Below, piece after piece: positions 43,209 to 52,690 of a stretch of DNA of 64,000 nt. A program made the translations under genes and the position numbers. The stretch spans positions 21,562,949 to 21,626,948 of the forward strand of contig NC_135553.1 in assembly GCF_964340395.1 (NCBI RefSeq), written 5' to 3'. Origin of the DNA: Glandiceps talaboti (lineage: Eukaryota; Hemichordata; Enteropneusta; Spengelidae). Positions within the stretch are counted from its first letter, which is position 1. The number at the start of each line of letters is the position of its first letter. The notes under the pieces were generated by a model, which saw only the letters and a program-made list of their open reading frames with translations, ran no database searches and was not told the DNA's origin.

Positions 43209-46200
43209 CGCGCGAGCGCGTGTGTGCGTGTGTGTGTGTGTGTGGGGGGGAGTCAGGCAAACTTGTTGTATAGATTCCCATACATAGTACAATATACCAT
43301 AATTTTAGTGTTGAACCCTGGTAAACTTATGTAGATACTGCTTTCACTTCATTATTAGTGATAACTTACGATACATAATATGAAACTATTTTTAATTCCT
43401 CCAGTGACACTCCCTCACTACTTATAACTATTTGTCTTTCAAATGTCCTCATTACCAGTATCATGTGTTTCCATGTACTGCTAATTATACTGAAATATTA
43501 TAATTGATTTCATACCCATCTTTTTTCAATATAAACAACTCTTCTTTATCTTTATCTTCTATTTCTTTGTTGTTTGAAATTTCAGTTCTTGTTAGATTTC
43601 TATCTGAATCTGTTTGATGTTTTCCCATGTTAAGACTTGACACTCTAACAGCTAGAGAGGTCACATCACTCTGTGTACATGTAGTTGAACTGCTACTTGC
43701 ACCTTCTTGAGTGTCCGGTGGTGTCTTCATTATTTCTGATGATTCTCTAGAAGTTGAACCTGATCTTTGGCCCCTGGTGGATATTCCAGTTGGTACATTA
43801 GATCGCTCTACTGACTTTGACCTTTGGCTAGACACTGTAGACCGTTCAGCTGAACTTGACCTTGAATTTGGTTGACTCTTACGCTGGAATTGACTTTGTG
43901 AGCCACTCTTTCGTCCTACACTCTGTTTTGATTTGGAATATTTCCCAATTTCAGAGGAGCTGGTTTTGTAATGTTGTTTTGAGACAATTTGTCTCTGGCC
44001 TGGTCTTGTCCGACTGGCACCCACCTGTCCCTTTTCACTACTAACACGTGATGATGTTTTTCCAGACTGAATTTGATCACTCCCTGGCTTCTGTCCCTTA
44101 GTACCTTGCAATAGTTTCTGTAAAGACGACTGGTTGATAACACCAGTGTCATTGTCATTGCTGTTTAGCTTTTGTTTGGTTTCTGTGTTTTCCTTGTTTT
44201 CCAAAGGCATGTCTTTTTCAGTTGCCTTTATTGGTGGTAATGGTGGTCTAGATGTTGACAAAGGCCTCTTCTGTGTTGCCTTGGCTTCTTTCTGTGAGTA
44301 AAGTACGATGTAATTATGTACTTTTATAGTATGCAAAAAAAGTAAAAATAAAAAGTAATCATAAAATGCACGATAAATATTCATCATCATTACTTATCTA
44401 AAGGTAATAAGCATTTATGATCATGAATATTCAGTGTGCATCTAATACATATTCATGGCTATGTCTGTTGTGGAACAGAGTGAGAACAATAGCGGTGATA
44501 CAGAGTTTCAATTTGGTGTTCCTTGGTAATAGCACAAAATTTACAAGTGATGTGAAATCATGAAATGAGTCTCATTAAGTCTCAAGAACCCAAAGTTTTT
44601 GAAAATACATCTATTTCCTAGAGTGACATTTTTTCACTTCTGTGGTCACATGACAAACCTGCATCATACTACAACATATGATTTCTAAGCCAGGAATGTT
44701 GTTTTTTGTATTAAAGTTTTGTTTTCCATAATCATAAATTTACACTCAAAAATCTGAATGCAGATGCTTACCTTTGCCTGTATTTCCCTGGCTTTTTGAG
44801 CTTTATCAAGTAAATATTGTAACTTTAGTAGATCTTCAGCTTCCTCTGGGTTAATATCATTTTCTGTTGTATTATCTGGCTTTGTGGAGTCTTGCATAAT
44901 GGCTTCCTGTTTGTCCAAGGGCTCTGTTTTGGGCCATGGTTTTAATAACTGTCTGCAGTCATGGTTAAATCTTTCGGTCACCAATCTGTTCTTTTCTACT
45001 CTTTGAGTTACATCAAGAAGGTAACTGATAATTCTGAAATATAAAATTAAGCAATGAAGTTTACAGTAGTTTTTCTTTTTTTTTACAATATATGATTTAC
45101 TGTTATAAATTCAAACTAATGTTAAACTTAGCTACATGTATACAAAAGTTGTTCCCCGAGCTTTAATATTATGCCTATTTAAAGATTGTTAAATATATTA
45201 TTCCTGAGTCAAGATAACCTACCTTGTAATAGTTCAATGTGAAAACTCAGAAGTCACAAGAGTGTGTGTGTGTGTGTGGGGGGGGGGGGGGTATAAGGAG
45301 CCATGGTGTTTTTAAAATTAGTAACAGTACCCCTTTTTTTTACTGGGGTGGGTCAGAAACATTATATTGTACTGATGATAAAATCTACCATACTCTCAGC
45401 TGAAGAAACTGACCCTTACATGTTACATCAGTGAGCACCGAATACTGGGCTGAAGCTGATGGTTGGGGGGGGGGGGGGGGGGTGAGATATGCGTAATAGT
45501 AGTGTTAGTACACTGATTTGAAGCAATAGTACACAAATCTTCCATTCAAGCATGGAATTATACTGGGTTATACTTCCATGATTAAAGTAAGATTATGGTT
45601 GTTATTGGTACTTTTCAAATCACTGAAAAATGATTGTGATTGGTAAATTGAAAGGATGATCATGCAAATTAAATGCACCAATAGTAGGCCGTGCATTATT
45701 AGTTCAGAGACTAGGCAACATAATGTATAGACAGTGTTCTGGCAATCATTTACAGGCCAGCTGAGATAGTGTAATAGTTTGGTACCCCCCCCCCCCCCCA
45801 TCCACCAGTTTTTAGTGTCCACCATTGTTTACAAGTTCTATTCTCTTCAGATCTGGAGATAGAACAAAGGCAGTATACATTTATAACTCTACTCTAGTTA
45901 TTGTTTACGGGGTAGGACCAACTCGGCCCATTGCCAACTCGTCCCATCGCCAACTCGGCCCACGTGATTGCCAACTCGGCCCATTCACATGCCAACTCGG
46001 CCCATTTACATGCCAACTCGGCCCACGCACGTCATGACGAAAATGTTTGTGTCATTTAAAGCCAAGGTCTTGAGTCGATGACGTGATAATATCAAATACT
46101 AGTAATATTCATATAATCAGAGAAAAAATCCTTTGTTCCAAGCACCGACATCGGTATACTACTACTACTTGTAAAGACACTATGGATTGACATACTAGTA

Positions 46201-46998
46201 CATATACAATGTAGATCGCATGAATTTACTGAAGGACTAAATATCTATAGTCAAGTTGGCAGAGAGTGGGCCGAGTTGGTCGGCCGAGTTGACAGAGAGT
46301 GGGCCGAGTTGGACGTGCACCATTGTTTACAACATAGACAAGGAGTCGAAGGACCGTCCTTTATAACATGCGTTAAAATCCTTGTACAATAGTTAGTGCC
46401 ACAGGTACTCGAATCAATCTGCATGATTTAAAAAAAATCATATGTATGATAAATAAGAATTATTTACCATACATATTTTTTTTAATTATACAGATTGATC
46501 ACAGGCATTTGTTTCCCGAGATATGTATCAAAATATGAAAGGGGTAACATTACACTTGTTTCTGTAGTGTTATCGCGCAGGTCCACTCACCGCGAAAGAA
46601 AACACTTCGCGGTGAGTGGACCTGCGCGATCACAGAAACAAGTGTAATTTTACCCCTTTCATATATAGGCTAAATACGTCAATATTAACGATATTATCGA
46701 CATTTTATTGTATTCTGATAGAAATATGTTGATGCATATCTCGGGAAGCAAACGCCTGTGAGCTTGATTCGAGTACGTACCTGTGATTCGAAGAAACTGT
46801 TTACAGATTACACACTAGTACTACACTAATGATTTAAACAGTAAGATCAAGAAACAATAAATATGTTTCAAAAAGGTATCTATACGTACAGTCTGAAAGA
46901 CTTTCGCAAGATACTAACTGCATATTAATCTATCATAGTAGAAAGATCGTAACATTTTACCTGTCAAACTTTGCACAATTTGAAACGGGCGCCGCCAT
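38250..46998 (-). CDS. TEDC2: TEDC2 (tubulin epsilon and delta complex protein 2), nine exons
   Basis: TEDC2 works with TEDC1, delta-tubulin and epsilon-tubulin at centrioles to make stable triplet microtubules. Exons in transcript order: 46961-46998, 44772-45033, 43516-44291, 42894-43020, 42109-42235, 40754-40855, 40073-40195, 39228-39445 and 38250-38405. All have GT/AG sites and matching phases, giving 642 codons and a stop. Segments that recall human TEDC2 in order: RQLLKPWPKTEP, AEDLLKLQYLLDKAQKARE, FILKKDGSKLKLPNRLRKLC, EWQDLYRTKVTIDQLKRR, NVKQLKHMVSLQHDIVLLEL and LADEILPLLQDLNPKDES with VYSLLHNGGQLF. Human TEDC2 is about 433 aa; the extra length is mostly a Ser/Gln/Lys-rich, probably disordered region in exon 3. 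The assignment rests on remembered family sequence, not an alignment. Confidence 0.85.
38917..39030. repeat. Tandem duplication, 64-bp period
   Basis: AACAGTCAGTCTTGTTCACT followed by CATGATAGAGGGCGCTGTT occurs twice in the TEDC2 intron between exons 8 and 9; AAACAGTC falls at 38923 and 38987. Confidence 0.9.
39228..39445 (-). CDS. TEDC2: TEDC2 exon 8
   Basis: Encodes GGESHRMLSEFICCASNPDV and NVKQLKHMVSLQHDIVLLEL, matching the human TQELQTLAALKLRVAVLDQQ helix region. The acceptor is cttttag and the donor gtaatc. Confidence 0.88.
39486..40066. repeat. 60-bp minisatellite, about ten copies, derived from TEDC2 exon 7
   Basis: Units are exactly 60 bp and stay in register from 39486 to 40066. 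Each carries CTTGCCTACATTA, CATAGACCGTCCACCAA and TCTGTGGTGGTACATGTACA. A two-unit (120-bp) block at about 39741-39860 is repeated at 39861-39980 with the same variants. Because 60 is a multiple of three, the array reads open for over 200 codons in more than one frame, without coding meaning. Confidence 0.95.
40073..40195 (-). CDS. TEDC2: TEDC2 exon 7
   Basis: Encodes GEQQLYNGCVCGDCKAVQQH and ends SSHHVLPQTLDMK-like sequence (TSHHVLPQTLDMK). The donor is gtatgt. The last 40 bp of this exon plus its donor are the apparent source of the 60-bp minisatellite in the next intron. Confidence 0.82.
40754..40855 (-). CDS. TEDC2: TEDC2 exon 6
   Basis: Encodes EDSEWQDLYRTKVTIDQLKR and YSEMQEEIQVLIM; the human protein has a similar W-Q-EYR...LEGLQ...LHRLQEL block. 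The acceptor is ttgacag and the donor gtaaat. Confidence 0.87.
41816..42105. repeat. Dispersed LINE/SINE-type repeat fragment
   Basis: (AAT)n at 41816-41840 is followed by ACACAAATTTATAAAGCGCC, the reverse of a LINE-like 3' tail (GGCGCTTTATAAATTTGTG plus ATT repeats). Further in is CTGGAAGCCAGTGTAGTTG, TTGGAGTATTGGTGTGAT. A similar tail, AAAGCGAATTTATAATGCA, is present near 52372. Lies in the TEDC2 intron after exon 5. Confidence 0.65.
42109..42235 (-). CDS. TEDC2: TEDC2 exon 5
   Basis: Encodes FPTEAISLSEKDFDRQIQN and YLISVAETTLKNMAELT, a probable coiled helix. The donor gtaagg sits at the edge of a dispersed repeat filling the adjoining intron (about 41816-42105). Confidence 0.83.
42545..42770. 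mobile_element. Foldback MITE
   Basis: The inverted arms share AGTCAAACATTTCTTGGAAG and AAATCCCAAAT (left about 42567-42600, right about 42700-42733) and continue to a GTCAGCAT/ATGCTGA inner part. The right arm contains the small hairpin GCTGATG-AGA-CATCAGC. Located in the TEDC2 intron between exons 4 and 5. Confidence 0.8.
42894..43020 (-). CDS. TEDC2: TEDC2 exon 4
   Basis: Reads SKLKLPNRLRKLCSTNYKL and ends STSEHFIEK; it is the second half of the conserved LKxKG...RLPxxxRK block. The acceptor is ttttcag and the donor gtgaaa. Confidence 0.88.
43147..43250. repeat. (TG)n/(CG) microsatellite
   Basis: A TG array with GCGCGCGAGCGCG interruption and a G-run at the right end, in a TEDC2 intron. 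Confidence 0.95.
43516..44291 (-). CDS. TEDC2: TEDC2 exon 3 (long Ser/Lys-rich linker)
   Basis: A 776-bp exon rich in Ser, Gln, Lys and Arg with no predicted fold, e.g. RSSSAERSTVSSQRSKSVER. Its end, KEELFILKKDG, begins the conserved FxLKxxG block completed in exon 4. The acceptor is ctcacag and the donor gtatga. Confidence 0.85.
44772..45033 (-). CDS. TEDC2: TEDC2 exon 2
   Basis: Encodes ISYLLDVTQRVEKNRLVTER, RQLLKPWPKTEP and EEAEDLLKLQYLLDKAQKAR. This covers the conserved N-terminal helices. The acceptor is tttcag and the donor gtaagc. Confidence 0.9.
45464..45482. repeat. Poly-G run in TEDC2 intron 1
   Basis: Eighteen consecutive G; another G-run is at about 45279-45291 and a C-run at about 45784-45799. 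Confidence 0.9.
45909..46321. mobile_element. MITE with subterminal CCAACTCGGCCCA repeats and 9-bp target duplication
   Basis: The perfect direct repeat ATTGTTTAC flanks both sides (45900-45908 and 46322-46330). Ends read inward are GGGGTAGGACCAACTCGGCC and GGTGCACGTCCAACTCGGCC. The left side holds about six copies of CCAACTCGGCCCA or variants over 45918-46024; the right side holds three in inverse orientation over 46267-46312. The centre (about 46040-46240) is single-copy. No coding capacity. In TEDC2 intron 1. Confidence 0.87.
46400..46785. mobile_element. Foldback element with strong central hairpin
   Basis: The outer arms share CACAGGTAC and CTCGAATCAA, then TTTCCCGAGATATG / TTCCCGAGATATGC. 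The centre at about 46551-46647 forms a long hairpin: CGCGCAGGTCCACTCACCGC faces GCGGTGAGTGGACCTGCGCG, extended by ACACTTGTTTCTG and its complement. In TEDC2 intron 1, about 180 bp from the first exon. Confidence 0.85.
46961..46998 (-). CDS. TEDC2: TEDC2 exon 1 (start)
   Basis: Only 38 bp of coding sequence: MAAPVSNCAKFD, then donor gtaaaa. The start context is TTAAAAATGGCGG. The split codon AG+A gives Arg, joining exon 2 at IISYLLDVTQRVEKNR. Upstream is the divergent interval toward RPSA. Confidence 0.82.
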
Positions 46999-48171
46999 TT
47001 TTAAGGCATTCAAAATTACGCCCTCAACATTCTGTAAAAGTAACCATATACTTTTTTTTTCATTTTGTAATAACATCTTTGAATAAATTACCGCAACGTC
47101 CATGAAGTATTGTAAAAAATATCTCTGGTAGTAAAAATTGACTGTTAGACCCTTTTTTATAGCATGTATATTTTAACCCGATGACCTATTTCATTGATTC
47201 CAAATGGGGAAACCCGTTGTAAGGTCAGAGGTCGTTCTTTTCGTCCTGATCTCTATTTGGCGTCAGCGCACAAGTAGGTCCCACCAAATAATAGTCATAA
47301 AATACTACTATTTGGAAATTTCAGTAGTTTTCGGTGTCGAAATTTAGATTAATACAGTACAAATTATCATTGGATATCGTGAAAGCTAGAAAAACAACCC
47401 CGTTCTTACGAAAATATGTGCATGAAATTGACTTAACATATCTGTCACACGTGGAATGCCGCAATAATATGTTTCTGCGACACACGTGTCTAGACGGTAG
47501 AAGTATGTGCGTTCCCTGTGTGACAGTCGTAATGTCCCTGAAAGATTTGTAATTCATTGCTAAGTTGGCAGGTCAATATGTAAATATCAGTAGAGATTCT
47601 GTGTTTTATTTTGATGGTGATCGTGTGAGTGAGACAGTCCGAGTGAGGTGTTGAGACTTTGAGTTACGTTTCTTTTTTCGGTAGAGCGCCCTCACGAGGC
47701 CGAACCAATTAATCCAGGAGAAAAAAAACTTGACTGCGTGACTGTCCAAATGCCTCTCCCTCCCCAAGCCATCAGCAGTATGTGTAGACGCCCCCCCCCC
47801 CCTGTTACTTTTTTTTGAGTGAAAATTTGAAGATGAAGGATACATAGGATGCAATACTGCACACTTGTATTTCAATGGTACCGTGATCCCCAAGAAAAAA
47901 CTGATAACCCCAATTTGCCATTGTATTATACTGCCATAATATGATTATATTTATATAAACATTGAAGTAATCATAAGATATTTGTCCTGGGGCCTTAGAT
48001 TTTTGTTTCTGCTTACAAATAAACATGTAAGCATTCACATGGAAATTGAGACAACTCAAATAGTTAATTTTTATCTGTCATATGTGCAATACTTATGATA
48101 GTGAGTAATCTCTCTACTCATAATTTTGAAAGAGTGCAAGTGATTAATGAACATGTTGTTGTTCTTCTTAG
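46999..48171. promoter_or_regulatory. Divergent intergenic interval between TEDC2 and RPSA
   Basis: The start codons of TEDC2 (minus, 46998) and RPSA (plus, 48209) lie about 1.2 kb apart head to head. The RPSA coding exon begins after a clear acceptor (TTCTTCTTAG ending at 48171), so an upstream non-coding first exon is expected here. A pyrimidine run TTTCTTTTTTC near 47668 could be its TOP-type start, but I cannot show it. Includes a C-run near 47791. Confidence 0.5.
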
Positions 48172-48208
48172 GTTGGTCACCGTTACTTAAAAGATCAACA
48201 CAAGCACA

Positions 48209-48341
48209 ATGTCCGGAGGTCTAGATGCCCTAGCCTTGAAGGAGGAAGATGTGACAAAGCTATTGGCAGCCGGCACTCATCTAGGGTCTACCAATGTAGA
48301 CTTTCAAATGTTACAATATGCATACAAACGCAAGAATGATG
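48209..48341 (+). CDS. RPSA: RPSA first coding exon
   Basis: [20 protein letters not shown] to YAYKRKNDG. The acceptor ends at 48171 and the donor gtaggt follows GATG. The start lies in context CACAATGTCCGG. Confidence 0.96.
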
Positions 48342-51300
48342 GTAGGTTTACCTGTAGATGCTACAAAATCATGATGTCAGTTTACTTTCATGAACTGAAG
48401 GTGGTCTGTTTATGAACTATCATATCCCTAGATCATAGCGTAGACACTTTACATAATGTTGATACTTATTAATAGTGCAGAATTGTTCATGTTTTATTAA
48501 TGAGAAACTCCTTTACTACCTCTTACTGTCGCCATAGTACCATGCATTTGTATGTATATATGCTATAATGTGCAGTATTGCACCAGAGAGAGAGAGAGAG
48601 AGAGCATGCGTGCGCTGGTGATCATATTGCTTATTCACTAACACAGATTATTATTACACTATATTTTTCAGGTATATTCATTATTAACTTGCGTAAAACA
48701 TGGGAGAAGCTTCTGCTAGCTGCACGTGTCATTGTCTCAATTGAGAACCCATCAGATGTGTGTGTCATCTCAGCACGTCCCTATGGCCAGGTGAGAAAAC
48801 CAAGATATGCTCTATAGTTCCACTCTGATTTGTGTTGTAGAGTTTGATGGAAATTTAATTTCATCTTGAGCAATGAAAAATTATGCAGTGTTCAATTTGT
48901 AATAATTGAATGGAGAAGTTTTAATGGTTTACTGTATTACATTATAATAATGATGCACAAGTTTGCAGTCACTTCTGCTCAAGTTTGTAGATAGTTTTCT
49001 TGGTCTCATTAAACAGTTGCCATGTTTACTTTTGTGTTTTCACAAGAGTAGTTGTACTCAGAGACCAAGAAGGGACAATTCAGGATTTCCTGGCAGAAAA
49101 TGAAGTGGTTTGGAGTGTGATTTTACTCTCTTACGGCAAGAGGTCACTCAGAATTATGCCAGGGATTTGCTCCCTTGTTGCAGTGTTCAGGGGAACACCA
49201 AGTTTTACTCATTACCATCTTTAGAATCTTGCTCACAGTGTCTGCGGGTAGTAGAGAATAGTAAAACTAACCCTATTGTATTTCTCCATTTGACATCACT
49301 CCACAGCGTGCCATTTTGAAGTTTGCCAGCCATACTGGAGCTAATGCAGTTGCAGGCCGATTCACTCCAGGAACATTCACCAATCAGATCCAGAGAGCTT
49401 ATCGTGAGCCTCGTCTATTGGTGGTGACTGATCCCCGCACTGATCATCAGCCTATCACTGAGGCGTCTTATGTTAATATTCCTGTCATTGCATTCTGTAA
49501 TACAGACTCTCCACTACATTATGTGGATATTGCCATCCCTTGCAATAACAAGGTAAGTTGTGTTTGTGTGTTTAGGACACATCTTCTTTGCAAGAAATGT
49601 AGACATATGCTTTAGTTTGCATCCCCTGGAAATGTTAGCTTTATGTAAGAGTAAATAAACTTGTAAATAATTCATTTTATTCAAAAAAAGCAGAAAGGTC
49701 TTTTCTGAAATCTGACACATTGCTGAATGACTGCCACACTGATAGTTGATAAATACTGTCTAAAAAGAGAAGTCGCCATTCAGGTACATCTATGCTTCTT
49801 CACTGTGTCTGCATAGTGGTGAACAAATTGTAGATACAACATTACAGTGCACATGACCCTCATCCTATTTCAAAGAATCCCTGTCGTGTTAGCATAGTAA
49901 CAGGTTCACACACTTTTCTACTACAGGGTGCCCTCTCAATTGGTTTGATGTGGTGGTTCCTGGCCCGTGAAGTTCTACGTATTCGTGGTACCATCAGTAG
50001 AGAAGTACCGTGGGAAGTCATGCCTGATCTGTATTTCTATAGAGACCCAGAAGAGGTAAGAGCTGCTATTTAGAATTGTAAAGCTAGTGGAACTTTGGCA
50101 ATCACCATTATAGCGTGAAAACCACAAATTTGAGCTTGCTGCATGTATTTCATAAAACATGGGAATGACTCTTTTGTACTCTGTTGCTAATGATTTATCA
50201 ATAATATCATATATATATACACAATATTTTAAGTAGCACAAATTTATAAAAAATTAAAGACAATTTTTTTCTTACAAAACCACAAGTCTATATGTGGGGT
50301 GTGTTAGATTTTGAATTGACAGCACTTGAGAGTCTGTGAAAGGTAGCAAAATCAACTAGACCTCTCATGCCAACTAATCATAGGTACACATACTGTCCAA
50401 TACACAAATGTATAATGGCTAGATTTCTGTGTTGCCAGAGAAAGTGAAAAGATAGCTTCAGAAGTTGGCTGAAGCACGACTGACCATGGAAAAGAAGATT
50501 CGGTAAAGTTGTTATGTGCATATAATGCTCCTGCTGTGCAACTAGATATCCTGGCACTGGCTGACAGTGTTTGTTAGCTTTTGTACTCTGCGGATGTAAT
50601 ATGAAAATAGACAGGCTGCATTCTGTCAATTTCCTTCAAATACACCCTAACTCGGCGTATTTATGTGTTATTTGTGTAGGTTGAGAAGGAAGAACAAGCA
50701 GCTCTTGCTGAGAAGGCCACCAAAGAGGAAGCAGTTGCTGCTGTTCCCTATGCTGATCAATGGGGAGGACAACCAGCCGTTGAACCTGCTGCTGCTGCTC
50801 CTGCTGCACCAGCTCCAGCAACAGCTACTACTGATGTCACTGACGTAAGTAATGACTACAGATACATTTTCCTTGGCTCCAATATATAACTAGCAGAGTA
50901 AACAGTAGTTGCACTAACTTGTACTCTCAAATGAGACTACACCAAATGAATGAAAAATGTTGTGGTACTTGAATGTCTTCTCCCAACACTGCTCCTCTTC
51001 TCACTGGATCTTGCTAAAAACAGCTGACTTCAATAACCGAACCTTGAAGATTTGACATTTTAACACTTTTTATACAAAATGAACATTCCCATTTAACTAA
51101 AACAAATTTTAGATACACTGGGCCAACACCAATCATTTCCTCCAATTGTTGGGATTGATGTATGAATGATAGACAATTCTCATTTCATACATGAAAGTAA
51201 TGCTAGTAGTTTTGTACAGTATAACTCTTGCATACTATTTTATCTCTCGTAGTGGGCTGCTGCCAGTGAAGTGACTGTACCAAGTGTACCCATTCAGCCA

Positions 51301-51426
51301 GCATTTGCTGCAACCACTGAGGAATGGGGAGCCCAGGAACCAGCTAACGATTGGTCTGCCTCTCCAGCACCAGCACCAACTACCGGTGATTGGGGTGGTG
51401 GTTCTGATGCCCAGAATTGGTCATAG
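48209..51426 (+). CDS. RPSA: RPSA, 40S ribosomal protein SA (uS2, laminin receptor precursor)
   Basis: Small-subunit ribosomal protein needed for 40S assembly. Coding exons are 48209-48341, 48672-48790, 49307-49552, 49927-50055, 50680-50844 and 51253-51426, all in phase, giving 321 codons plus stop (vertebrate RPSA has 295). It starts [20 protein letters not shown] and contains [72 protein letters not shown] and [20 protein letters not shown]. The Ala/Pro-rich tail ends with family-typical EW/DW repeats ([28 protein letters not shown]). A splice acceptor at 48171 puts 37 bases of 5' UTR in the first coding exon. Possible polyadenylation signal AATAAA at 51594-51599. Some normally invariant positions differ (see findings). 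Confidence 0.97.
48672..48790 (+). CDS. RPSA: RPSA second coding exon
   Basis: [19 protein letters not shown] to [11 protein letters not shown]; the acceptor is tttttcag and the donor gtgaga. Confidence 0.97.
48997..49200 (+). ncRNA. Candidate structured intronic RNA in RPSA intron
   Basis: The intron before the third coding exon can fold into hairpins. Hairpin 1 has an 11-bp outer stem TTCTTGGTCTC/GAGACCAAGAA (48997-49007 with 49061-49071) and an inner TTGTG-TTTT-CACAA stem. Hairpin 2 has CCTGGCA/TGCCAGG (49089-49095 with 49157-49163), then GAGTG/CACTC and CTCTT/AAGAG. A third is GTGTTC-AGGG-GAACAC. The shape recalls an H/ACA snoRNA, but H and ACA boxes are not clear. Confidence 0.35.
49307..49552 (+). 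CDS. RPSA: RPSA third coding exon
   Basis: [19 protein letters not shown] to [10 protein letters not shown]; the acceptor is ccacag and the donor gtaagt. Confidence 0.97.
49927..50055 (+). CDS. RPSA: RPSA fourth coding exon
   Basis: [20 protein letters not shown] to [10 protein letters not shown]; the acceptor is ctacag and the donor gtaaga. Confidence 0.97.
50680..50844 (+). CDS. RPSA: RPSA fifth coding exon
   Basis: [20 protein letters not shown] to an Ala/Pro run and TTDVTD; the acceptor is tgtgtag and the donor gtaagt. Confidence 0.96.
51253..51426 (+). CDS. RPSA: RPSA sixth coding exon (C-terminal tail)
   Basis: [20 protein letters not shown], then W-containing repeats, ending AQNWS and TAG. 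The acceptor is ctcgtag. Confidence 0.97.
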   Translation, partial: WAAASEVTVPSVPIQPAFAATTEEWGAQEPANDWSASPAPAPTTGDWGGGSDAQNWS

Positions 51427-51593
51427 ACAGTAGAATGACAAGCTACGGGAAAAGTGAAAACCTACACATGCAAAGTGACTCTCCATATGAACTCTGAAAA
51501 ACTGTATTTGTCAACTAGATAATGTCACATCGTCCTCTTTTCCCATGAGAAACAAACTAAATGTCAAGATGTAAAGTCTTATGAAACAATGAA

Positions 51594-51599
51594 AATAAA
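51594..51599 (+). terminator. RPSA polyadenylation signal AATAAA
   Basis: AATAAA 168 bases after the stop codon, a normal 3' UTR length for a ribosomal protein gene; a GT-rich stretch (GTTGATGTTGTTGG) follows. Confidence 0.75.
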
Positions 51600-52431
51600 A
51601 TCCTGAAAAGGTTGATGTTGTTGGCCTGTAAATGCTGTTGTTTTAGCATGACTGAGTGAGTCGCATGTGTGCTTCATGTCAAAAACTGCCTGACCATTTG
51701 CCACATTCTGTTGGGTTGAAATGTTTTTCAGTGTTTAGGTAGTAAGTTCAAAGTGATCACATGATAACTGTGATGTGGGTCAAAATTGTGAGTTTTGGTG
51801 AAGCACTTTAAAATGTACTACTGGATGAATGTCTGATCAGAGAGGATGCTTCTAAGAAAGTATAGATGACCACATTTTGATATGCAAAAAATGAAATTAT
51901 TGGTAAAGAATCTGGACACACCTACCTACATCTTTGTCTGAAACTATGAGGAGATATCCCTGTGGTGTGTCATGAATGATGACCCAATTGTTGATGTGAG
52001 AATTGATCTGAAAATGTGCAAACGGGATAGAGAAGAAACTATTTTTCTTACATATCTAGATAAGCTAGACAGATATGAGAACTCACTGTCTGAGGAGCAC
52101 CTCCTCTGTGCTAGAATCTTTTGCTTGGGACCAAAAGACACTAACAAATCTATGGAAAAAATTTGTTATTAAAGTTCAACAGAAGTGAACTATTATTTCA
52201 GCAATCTATAGGTACCCCTAGGCAGGGTAAGTGTGTGTGTGTGTGTGTGTGTGTAATGGTGAAAACAGCTTGATCAAGCAATCTACCGGTATAGGCACCC
52301 CTAGGCAGGGTAAGTGTGTGTGTGTGTAATGGTCAAAAACAGCTTGGTCAAGCAATAATAATAATGATGATAAAGCGAATTTATAATGCATCTGTCCTCC
52401 GAAGAGCTCTAGGTGCAGACACAGAACTATA

Positions 52432-52690
52432 AACCAAATTTAAACTGAATGCCTTTGGTACGGGTAGTCTTGCAATTTCGTGATTTATGCAAGAAATTTA
52501 GCTCTACATCTGTGATTTTTTTCAAGTCCCAGTGAAAGTTAGTTGTCAAAATCGTTCAAATGCCAGGAAAGCTTGTTATCCTCGACTGCACTCGACTTTC
52601 GTGATCCCCTACATACCTGGGATATGTACACCTAAACCGTTTCCACGGCAAATAATAAACGAAATTGAAACCCGCATAACAAGTTTACAT
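52432..52690. repeat. Dispersed repeat, copy A
   Basis: Shares TTTAAACTGAATGCCTT, GATTTATGCAAGAAATTTAG, TTTCGTGATCCCCTACAT and GGCAAATAATAAAC with 60850-61095 in the same orientation. Identity looks high with several indels. Origin unknown. Confidence 0.85.

Noticed and set aside
47321-47557. Overlapping 72-78 codon open frames on both strands in the TEDC2-RPSA interval
   Set aside because: Mirror-image frames with no family similarity or splice signals; likely chance.
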